This document shows, in pieces, positions 1-4,360 of a stretch of 7,465 bases of DNA. Both the position numbers and the translations under genes were made by a program. The DNA is from PFJX01 sp037442845 (GTDB lineage Bacteria > Pseudomonadota > Gammaproteobacteria > Burkholderiales > Thiobacillaceae): positions 1-7,465 of the forward strand of contig JBBIPL010000101.1 in NCBI GenBank assembly GCA_037442845.1. The letters are read 5' to 3'. Numbering within the stretch: the stretch's first letter is position 1; every line of letters starts with the position of its first letter. The notes beneath the pieces were generated by a model. It did no database searches, was not told the origin of the DNA, and saw only the letters and a program-made list of their open reading frames with translations.

Positions 1-2
1 GC

Positions 3-44
3 ATGAACGGCAAACACGTTTCACAACAAGGAGTGCGTACATGA
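3..44 (+). CDS. 3' end of an upstream gene (partial, unidentified)
   Basis: The frame is open from the window edge to TGA at 42-44 and reads MNGKHVSQQGVRT. The ATG at 3 lies so close to the edge that this is probably the tail of a longer gene. Its stop overlaps the ATG at 41 in an ATGA arrangement, the same coupling used by later genes on this strand, which suggests it belongs to the same operon. Thirteen residues are too few to assign a family. In related loci the gene upstream would be a CobN/HmuS-like chelatase or a TonB-dependent receptor, but nothing visible here shows that. Confidence 0.4.
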   Translation: MNGKHVSQQGVRT

Positions 45-79
45 AGACGGTATTTGGCGCGGCGTGGGCTACCTGGTGA
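41..79 (+). CDS. 12-codon minigene / possible leader peptide
   Basis: ATG at 41 follows an AAGGAG Shine-Dalgarno at 28-33 with ideal spacing, yet the frame stops at TGA 77-79 after MKTVFGAAWATW. The next ATG, at 81, begins the membrane protein and has no clear ribosome site of its own. The strong start signal is therefore spent on a 12-residue peptide, with reinitiation across TGAAATG feeding the next gene. It may be a translational coupler or leader peptide. It could also be the displaced N-terminus of the next protein after a frameshift, though the peptide does not obviously extend into it. There is no evidence that the peptide itself has a function. Confidence 0.35.
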   Translation: MKTVFGAAWATW

Positions 80-80
80 A

Positions 81-914
81 ATGAGCTTGCGCGCCTGGTC
101 TGAACTGCATCTTCACGTCTGGCGCCGCTGGCCGGTGCTGGCCATGTGCGGCCATTACGGCTTTTGGCTGGGGTTCAACGCGGGGCTCATGCTGGTACTG
201 CAACAGGTCTGGCCCGCGCCGGACGGCACGTTGCCCAGCATGTTGGCCGTCACGCTGACCATGCTGGCCACCGCGCGAATGATCGCGGTCTATCTCAATC
301 GGCCTTTGCGCCACGCTGAACTGTGGTTGGGCAGCCTGCTTTGCGCCCTGATTGCCGCTTTATACGTATGCCTGTCGGGCGCCTTGCATTCGCCTGCCCT
401 GCCGCGGGGGCTGTCCATTCTGTCCATGTGGGTTCTCTTTCATCTCGTGTTTTTTGGTTCCTGGTTCCAGCGTTTGCTGCGGCAAGACAAGCCAGGCGCG
501 ATGGTTCAAGGGTCAACGCCAACGCGATATTTCCACTTCTGGGCGACACGCCCGGTGGGCGCCGCCCTAGCGCATTACGCCCTCTTCCTGCTGACTTTCG
601 CCCTGGCCACGCACGGCCTCTTCGGCGAGGACAACGCCATGCGCCACCCGCAACGCGGTTTTCTTGTGGTCCTGCTGTTCGTGATGCCCTGGCTGTACGC
701 CATCCATGCGCCGCGCGGGCCGGACATGCGGGCGTGGCTGGTATTGACGCTGGGCGGGGCGGCACTCTACTGGAGTACAGGGTTCGCCACGGGCGAGATT
801 CGTCCCGCGTCGAGTCTTCAGATGCTGGAGAGCCTTGCCGTGACGCTGCTGTACCACTTGGTGATGTTCTCGCCCTGGTGGGTGAACTTTTGGCGGAGGC
901 TCAGAGCCGCATGA
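81..914 (+). CDS. Eight-helix integral membrane protein with internal 4+4 duplication
   Basis: This 277-residue inner-membrane protein belongs to no family I can name. ATG 81 is preferred over TTG 54 because it begins just after the minigene stop and leaves a short basic N-terminus. About eight hydrophobic segments lie near residues 18-40, 52-72, 82-103, 110-129, 158-180, 193-209, 217-235 and 249-268. The two halves resemble each other. W14, P18, V19, H25 and Y26 match W154, P158, V159, H165 and Y166. HLV with H121 matches HLV with H259, each followed by an aromatic, Arg-rich end. Spacing between the two histidines is 96 and 94 residues, so this looks like tandem duplication of a 4-helix unit. 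The stop overlaps the ATG at 911. Upstream of ExbB-like and DUF2149 genes it sits where HmuT-like membrane proteins occur in haem-uptake operons, so haem or metal handling is inferred only. Confidence 0.75.
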   Translation: MSLRAWSELHLHVWRRWPVLAMCGHYGFWLGFNAGLMLVLQQVWPAPDGTLPSMLAVTLTMLATARMIAVYLNRPLRHAELWLGSLLCALIAALYVCLSGALHSPALPRGLSILSMWVLFHLVFFGSWFQRLLRQDKPGAMVQGSTPTRYFHFWATRPVGAALAHYALFLLTFALATHGLFGEDNAMRHPQRGFLVVLLFVMPWLYAIHAPRGPDMRAWLVLTLGGAALYWSTGFATGEIRPASSLQMLESLAVTLLYHLVMFSPWWVNFWRRLRAA

Positions 915-1148
915 CGCAGAAACCCGTTCACCCCGAGTCGGGCGAGCCGAAGCGACCCTGGTTCGGGCGCCCCCGCGGCGGTGGCGGCCTGGACGCCCGC
1001 TTCGCTGGCGTGGCCGCACACGCGCTTGGCCAGAACGCTCCACCGGACGGCCACGTCGTCCACGCTCGCGGGCATGAAGCTGAAGCAGACGCTGGGGTTG
1101 GACGCGGGAGGCCGGCGTCAGGGGCGGACAGGAAAATCGCTCAGGCCG
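911..1148 (+). pseudogene. Possible disrupted gene between the membrane protein and the toxin-antitoxin insertion
   Basis: ATG 911 overlaps the preceding stop as ATGA and has a GGAGG-like site at about 894-899, so translation could start here. The product begins MTQKPVHPESGEPKRPW and is polar, Pro/Gly/Arg-rich and without membrane segments. Third-position GC is high in this frame up to about 1070. It then drops, while the frame beginning at ATG 1074 (MKLKQTLGL...) becomes the GC3-rich one, as expected of a frameshift. The 911 frame stays open to 1798, but from 1149 it runs antisense to the toxin-antitoxin pair and is not credible there. I read it as a start or remnant of an operon gene truncated or shifted next to the insertion. 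No family is recognised. Confidence 0.3.
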
Positions 1149-1376
1149 TCAGCGGGCCGACTCATCCACTGCGTCCAAACGATCCAGGATGGCCAGTGCG
1201 CGGCTTACGTCTCCCCGAGCCGCCAGGACGCGAAAGCGGTTTTCGGTATCCCAGGCCGCCAGCGCCTGGGCGCTCATCTCCTCGATCAACTTGTTCATGC
1301 TCATGCCGCGGCTCTTGGCCAGCATTTTCAGCCGTGCGGACGTATCGTCCGGTAGACGGATGGTCAGGGTGCTCAT
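1149..1376 (-). CDS. Ribbon-helix-helix antitoxin (CopG/Arc type)
   Basis: This is a 75-residue protein. Its first strand, TLTIRLPDD, followed by helices containing LKMLAKSRGMSMNKLIEEM, is the typical ribbon-helix-helix DNA-binding fold at residues 2-45. The C-terminal part (46-75) would wrap the toxin. The antitoxin should neutralise the PIN ribonuclease encoded just upstream and bind the shared promoter for autoregulation. Its ATG at 1376 overlaps the toxin stop by four bases (ATGA). A strong GGAGGA site at 1381-1386 lies inside the toxin's 3' end, so it is probably translated well. The order is toxin first, antitoxin second. The pair sits antisense within a plus-strand operon, consistent with later insertion. 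Confidence 0.85.
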   Translation of the reverse strand: MSTLTIRLPDDTSARLKMLAKSRGMSMNKLIEEMSAQALAAWDTENRFRVLAARGDVSRALAILDRLDAVDESAR

Positions 1377-1792
1377 GTCAATTCCTCCAGACAGCGCGCC
1401 GGTGCCAGGACACGCAGCCCGCCCAATTGCAGTTCGCCGCGCCCCAGGTCGCGCACGTTGCGGGTGACCACCGCCTGCGCGCCCCCGGCCAGGGCCAGTT
1501 CGACGAGGTGGTTGTCGGCTTCATCCGGCAGATTGGGCCGCCGACCAAAGTACACCGTAACCCACCGCCCCTTCTGTGCCAGCGCGGCGAGCAGCTGCCA
1601 TCGCTCCTCCTCCGCGGTCTCGCCCGTCCAGACATCACGCCCCAGCAGATCTTGGTATTCCAGCCACAAGGCATTGCCGAACAAGAGTTCGAAATGACCC
1701 TGCAAGGCAAGACGCAAAACCTGCCGGGAAGCGCCGCCACCCGAGCGCAACGCGGCCACGAAGACGTTGGTATCGATCACGACGGAAATCAT
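1373..1792 (-). CDS. PIN-domain toxin of a type II toxin-antitoxin pair (COG1569-like)
   Basis: This 139-residue protein is a probable Mg2+-dependent ribonuclease toxin. It begins MISVVIDTNVFVAAL, with the acidic PIN signature D7-T-N9. Further likely metal ligands are E45 (WLEYQDLL), D93 (DEADNHLVELAL) and D115 (VTRNVRDL). Length and the order of these motifs fit the 'toxin component, PIN family' group (COG1569, PIN_3). The fold is complete and no key residue is missing, so the gene looks intact. No Shine-Dalgarno is visible before its ATG, in contrast to the antitoxin. Its promoter must lie in the 69-bp gap shared with the divergent exbB-like gene. RNA target and activity cannot be read from sequence. 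Confidence 0.85.
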   Translation of the reverse strand: MISVVIDTNVFVAALRSGGGASRQVLRLALQGHFELLFGNALWLEYQDLLGRDVWTGETAEEERWQLLAALAQKGRWVTVYFGRRPNLPDEADNHLVELALAGGAQAVVTRNVRDLGRGELQLGGLRVLAPARCLEELT

Positions 1793-1793
1793 G

Positions 1794-1828
1794 AATGACA
1801 GCGTCTATGCAGTCATTTTGTTGCTGCA
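1794..1828. promoter_or_regulatory. Interleaved inverted repeats in the divergent toxin/exbB gap
   Basis: The 69-bp gap between the divergent toxin (start 1792) and the ExbB-like gene (start 1862) contains AATGAC (1794-1799) with its complement GTCATT (1812-1817). It also contains TGCAG (1808-1812) with CTGCA (1824-1828). Such short inverted repeats directly upstream of a toxin-antitoxin operon are plausible operators for the ribbon-helix-helix antitoxin. No convincing -35/-10 pair was found on either strand, so operator function is an inference. Confidence 0.3.
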
Positions 1829-1861
1829 AACCCATTTTTCTTTCAACCACCCGGAGCGCTC

Positions 1862-2398
1862 ATGAACACCACCTTAGAAACCCTCATGTACCAACTTGGA
1901 CAGGTCTTCCTGATTCCTGTTTTGGCCGCCGTGGCCGTGCTGTTCCTCTACGCCTTCTATGCCCTGGGGGCCTTCGTCGTGCAGAGCCTGCAACGCCGGG
2001 CCGGCGTCAGGGCGGGGCCGGGTTATCCGCTGCTGGCCTACGCCCAGGCCAAGCCGGACCATACCGAGGATGACCTGGACGTGGCCGCCCACAAGCTGCT
2101 GGAACCCGCTCGCATTGCCACCCGGGTGGCGCCCATGCTGGGCCTGGTGGCCACCATGATCCCCATGGGGCCGGCCTTGAAGTCCCTGGCGGACGGCAAC
2201 CTGGCCAGCGTGTCCCACAACCTCACGGTGGCCTTCTCGGCGGTGATCCTGGCCCTCATCGCCGCCAGCATCACCTTCTTCATCGTCTCGGTGCGGCGCC
2301 GCTGGCTGGCGGAAGAACTGGCCTGGCTCAACGCCCGCCGCAGCGTGACGCCACCCGCCGCCGAGGCCCGCATGGCGGCCCAGGGGAGCGCCGCATGA
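1862..2398 (+). CDS. MotA/TolQ/ExbB-family proton channel subunit
   Basis: This 178-residue inner-membrane protein has three hydrophobic stretches at about 15-40, 84-105 and 122-146. ExbB/TolQ/MotA subunits conduct protons and drive a partner, here presumably the DUF2149 and TonB-like proteins encoded next. The segment RVAPMLGLVATMIPMGPAL, followed by the loop ALKSLADGNL and the last helix (SHNLTVAFSAVILALIAAS), matches the conserved channel core of the family. It is shorter than typical ExbB (about 240 residues), like the compact versions paired with DUF2149. GGAG at 1853-1856 supports ATG 1862. The stop overlaps the next ATG as ATGA. It is the first gene after the antisense toxin-antitoxin pair, so it needs its own promoter or read-through from upstream. 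Confidence 0.85.
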   Translation: MNTTLETLMYQLGQVFLIPVLAAVAVLFLYAFYALGAFVVQSLQRRAGVRAGPGYPLLAYAQAKPDHTEDDLDVAAHKLLEPARIATRVAPMLGLVATMIPMGPALKSLADGNLASVSHNLTVAFSAVILALIAASITFFIVSVRRRWLAEELAWLNARRSVTPPAAEARMAAQGSAA

Positions 2399-2751
2399 AG
2401 CTGCTGCGCGAACCCGAGAGCGACGATCCCATCCTGTCGGTGGTGAACCTGATCGACATCTTCCTGGTGATCATCGCCGCCCTGCTCATCACCGTCGCCC
2501 AGAACCCCCTGCTCAACCCCTTCAGCAAGCGGGATGTCACGGTCATCACCGACCCGGGCAAGCCCAGCATGGAAATGCTGGTGAAGAAAGGGGAGAAGAT
2601 CGAGCGCTACAAGGCCAGCGGCGAGATCGGCCAGGGCGAGGGGGAAAAGGCCGGCGTGGCGTATCGCATGCGCGATGGCTCGATGGTCTATGTGCCGGAA
2701 GGGGCGTCCGCCGAAGTTCGACCCGCAGAAGCCGCGGGCGCCGTGCGATGA
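2395..2751 (+). CDS. DUF2149 protein, ExbD-like partner of the proton channel
   Basis: This is a 118-residue protein with a short cytoplasmic N-terminus (DDPILSVVNLIDIF), one membrane helix at about 17-36 and a C-terminal domain ending in YRMRDGSMVYVPEGA. The helix carries an acidic residue, D21, at the position where ExbD/TolR carry the proton-accepting Asp. By analogy it would be the energy-coupling partner of the preceding channel subunit. The DP(I/L)..V.NLID start and the DG.MVYVPE end are characteristic of DUF2149. In Porphyromonas HmuV and in CobN-linked clusters of archaea and bacteria, this family follows an ExbB-like gene. It overlaps both neighbours by ATGA, with GGGGAG before its start, so the three genes are translationally coupled. 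Confidence 0.85.
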   Translation: MKLLREPESDDPILSVVNLIDIFLVIIAALLITVAQNPLLNPFSKRDVTVITDPGKPSMEMLVKKGEKIERYKASGEIGQGEGEKAGVAYRMRDGSMVYVPEGASAEVRPAEAAGAVR

Positions 2752-2993
2752 GCGTCGCCGCAGCGCCCCCCTGGCTTGCGCCTCAGGAAGGGGTCAACGT
2801 GCCCGCCGTGATTGCGGTGATGGCTCTGCATCTGGCAGTCGGACTGGTTTGGCAACCTTCCCAGGCCTCGGCGCCCGCGGAAGTGGTGTTGAAGGCGGTA
2901 ATCATGCTCGCCGTGCAAGCGCGACAGGAGATGCCGCATCCCGAGCCGCCGCCGCCCAGGGCGATGCCGCCGCCCACTACAACCTGGGCCTGA
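2748..2993 (+). CDS. TonB-like N-terminal anchor (truncated or frameshifted)
   Basis: ATG 2748 overlaps the DUF2149 stop. The 81-residue product has one membrane helix at about 18-35 (VPAVIAVMALHLAVGLVW). H28 aligns with the essential His of the TonB signal anchor (H20 in E. coli). A short linker (APAEVVLKAVIMLAV) and a proline-rich stretch (PHPEPPPP) follow, as in TonB. The frame then ends in MPPPTTTWA at TGA 2991-2993 with no periplasmic C-terminal domain. A TonB would suit the gene order ExbB-DUF2149-TonB. From about 2924 the overlapping frame encodes Sel1 repeats, so this is probably the 5' part of one gene broken by a frameshift. Alternatively the hydrophobic segment is a plain signal peptide for the Sel1 protein (AxA-like site near WQPSQASA). 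Confidence 0.55.
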   Translation: MSVAAAPPWLAPQEGVNVPAVIAVMALHLAVGLVWQPSQASAPAEVVLKAVIMLAVQARQEMPHPEPPPPRAMPPPTTTWA

Positions 2994-3349
2994 TGACCGA
3001 ACTGGGGCAGGGCGGCGACAAGGACAACGCCGCCGCCGTCCAGCATTATCGGTTCGCCGCCGAAAAACCGTTGGTTGCGGCGCAAAGCCGCCTGGGTCTG
3101 CTGCTGCACCGCACCGGCAAGGCCGAAGAAGCCGTCAAATGGCTCACTCTGGCCGCCGAGGCCGGCGACCGGGTGGCGCAGAACAACCTGGGGGCGCTCT
3201 ACCGCGACGGGCGTGGCGTGGAAAAGAACCTGGAAGCTGCCCAGCATTGGTTTCGCAAATCCGCCGAGGCGGGTTATCCCAAGGCGCAGCTGAATCTTGG
3301 CTTGCTGCTGGACAGCCTTGCCAAGACAGGCAAGGCGACCGGCAAATGA
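2924..3349 (+). pseudogene. Sel1-repeat (TPR-like) coding segment without its own start
   Basis: This frame encodes about four Sel1-like repeats: QGDAAAHYNLGLMTELGQG, then VAAQSRLGLLLHRTGKAEE, then RVAQNNLGALYRDGRGVEK and a partial KAQLNLGLLLDS. Sel1 repeats are alpha-solenoid protein-interaction modules, commonly periplasmic. The frame extends upstream only through sequence antisensical in composition and overlapping DUF2149 and the TonB-like anchor. The first in-frame ATG (2993) would cut into repeat 1. It is offset by one base from the TonB-like frame, so one missing base between about 2920 and 2960, in or near the GCC-rich run, would join them. The result would be an anchored or exported Sel1 protein of about 200 residues. 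Reinitiation at TGATG 2991-2995 is the alternative. The repeats look well preserved, so an assembly error or recent mutation is likely. Confidence 0.6.
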
Positions 3350-3525
3350 AGCGCAAACGCGCCTTGATCCGCCGCGTCATGCTCAGGGTTTCGCTGGCGC
3401 GGGCGAATGATCTGCCATGGCGTTTGTCGACGCACGATCCGCAACATGGCTTCCGATTCGACGGCCGTCCAGGCAGAGGCGGTTGCAGCGCACTCAATGG
3501 CCGCGCCACGCCGATGCATATTTAG
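3346..3525 (+). CDS. Possible small basic protein (59 residues), unidentified
   Basis: ATG 3346 overlaps the Sel1 stop as ATGA, repeating the coupling seen through the operon, and AAGG lies about 11 bases upstream. The product starts MKRKRALIRRVMLRVSLARA, is strongly basic at its N-terminus and ends GRATPMHI at TAG 3523-3525. It has no recognised domain or membrane segment, and codon use is less biased than in its neighbours. It could be a small operon protein or chance open sequence. Confidence 0.25.
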   Translation: MKRKRALIRRVMLRVSLARANDLPWRLSTHDPQHGFRFDGRPGRGGCSALNGRATPMHI

Positions 3526-3640
3526 GACGTAGATCAAACTATTCATGAATTTCAATTGGATCAATGATGTGGCGCGGCATACAGTCCGCCCCACACAAGT
3601 TTCCCAACCCCGCTGTGTCAATCCGCAAAGGAGCAAGTCG
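3526..3640 (+). promoter_or_regulatory. ahpC upstream region with OxyR-like site and candidate promoter
   Basis: This stretch is AT-richer than its surroundings. GTAGATCAAACTAT (3529-3542) resembles half of the OxyR ATAG-N7-CTAT consensus but is one base shorter in spacing. It is followed by the perfect palindrome ATTCATGAAT (3541-3550) and by CAATTG. A weak sigma70-like pair lies downstream: TTGGAT (3556-3561) and TACAGT (3580-3585), spaced 18. AAAGGAG (3628-3634) is the ahpC ribosome site. OxyR control of ahpC is well known, but the site here is imperfect, so the assignment is tentative. Confidence 0.4.
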
Positions 3641-4207
3641 ATGCAATCCCTGATCAACACCCATGTGCAACCCTTTACCGCCCAGGCCTTCCACAACGGC
3701 AAGTTCGTCGAGGTGAGCGAGAAGAGCCTGCACGGCAAGTGGTCCGTCGTCATCTTCATGCCGGCCGCCTTCACCTTCAACTGCCCGACCGAGATCGAAG
3801 ATGCCGCCGACCACTACGCCGAGTTCGAGAAGGCCGGCGCCGAGGTGTACATCGTCACCACCGACACGCACTTCTCGCACAAGGTGTGGCATGAAACTTC
3901 CGCCGCCGTCGGCAAGGCCAAGTTCCCCCTGGTCGGCGACCCCACCCATGCGTTGACCAACGCCTTCGGCGTGCACATTCCGGAAGAGGGCCTGGCGCTG
4001 CGCGGCACCTTCGTCATCAACCCGGACGGCGTCATCAAGACCATGGAAGTGCACTCCAACGAGATCGCGCGTGATGTGTCCGAGACCCTGCGCAAGCTGA
4101 AGGCCGCCCAGTACACGGCGGCTCACCCGAACGAGGTCTGCCCGGCCAAGTGGAAGGAGGGCGCCGCCACCTTGACCCCGTCGCTGGATCTGGTGGGCAA
4201 GATCTGA
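3641..4207 (+). CDS. ahpC: Alkyl hydroperoxide reductase subunit C (typical 2-Cys peroxiredoxin)
   Basis: This 188-residue cytoplasmic peroxidase reduces H2O2, organic hydroperoxides and peroxynitrite, and is recycled by AhpF encoded next. Peroxidatic C48 lies in FTFNCPTE, with catalytic T45 before it and the conserved Arg in LRGTFVINPDG. The resolving Cys is C167 in the C-terminal EVCPAKWKEG motif, and the tail ends SLDLVGKI as in classical AhpC. FMPAAFTFN replaces the enteric FYPADFTFV, a variation I recall from other proteobacterial AhpC. ATG 3641 is chosen because AAAGGAG precedes it at good spacing and the length matches the family. The frame is open back to 3545, but that extension crosses the promoter-like region. 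Peroxide-inducible expression is expected. Confidence 0.97.
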   Translation: MQSLINTHVQPFTAQAFHNGKFVEVSEKSLHGKWSVVIFMPAAFTFNCPTEIEDAADHYAEFEKAGAEVYIVTTDTHFSHKVWHETSAAVGKAKFPLVGDPTHALTNAFGVHIPEEGLALRGTFVINPDGVIKTMEVHSNEIARDVSETLRKLKAAQYTAAHPNEVCPAKWKEGAATLTPSLDLVGKI

Positions 4208-4211
4208 CAGT

Positions 4212-4279
4212 CCGTCGCTCCCGCGCAGGCGGGAGCCCAGTTGCGCAGGCCTGGATCCCCGCCTTCGCGGGGATGACGG
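4212..4279. repeat. Paired GC hairpins forming a nested inverted repeat (REP/dRS3-like)
   Basis: Two 29-base arms, 4212-4240 and 4251-4279, are separated by 10 bases and complementary at 22 of 29 positions. Each arm is itself a perfect hairpin: GCTCCCGC-GCAG-GCGGGAGC and ATCCCCGC-CTTC-GCGGGGAT. Six of the seven differences between arms fall at positions that stay paired within each hairpin, as if structure were conserved. This CCGTC..CCCGC..GCGGG..CCAG type of palindrome is dispersed through many proteobacterial genomes and resembles Neisseria dRS3. Sitting between ahpC and ahpF it could trap mRNA ends or attenuate ahpF. There is no T-run, so it is not a classical terminator. Confidence 0.75.
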
Positions 4280-4360
4280 CCCCCCGCCCCCCCAGCCCGC
4301 AACACCAAGCCTATTGCCCGGCGAAGGCTTCGTAGTGCCGACTGAAACAGGAGAAGCACC

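Noticed and set aside
323..1798. Long plus-strand open frame of 491 codons
   Set aside because: It overlaps the well-supported membrane protein in another frame and runs antisense to the toxin-antitoxin pair. Only the part from ATG 911 to about 1148 deserves mention, as a possible remnant.
1110..2012. 14-base direct repeat GGCCGGCGTCAGGG at 1110-1123 and 1999-2012 flanking the toxin-antitoxin region
   Set aside because: In a GC-rich window of this size one such match is likely by chance. The second copy lies inside the ExbB-like coding sequence and not at the insertion border.
3545..3640. N-terminal extension of AhpC from ATG 3545
   Set aside because: The 32 extra residues would cross the promoter-like region, and ATG 3641 has an AAAGGAG site and gives the normal family length.
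3768..3797. AhpC active-site variant FMPAAFTFNCPTE
   Set aside because: It differs from the enteric form, but catalytic Thr, Cys and Arg are kept, and as far as I recall the variant is common in other proteobacterial AhpC proteins.
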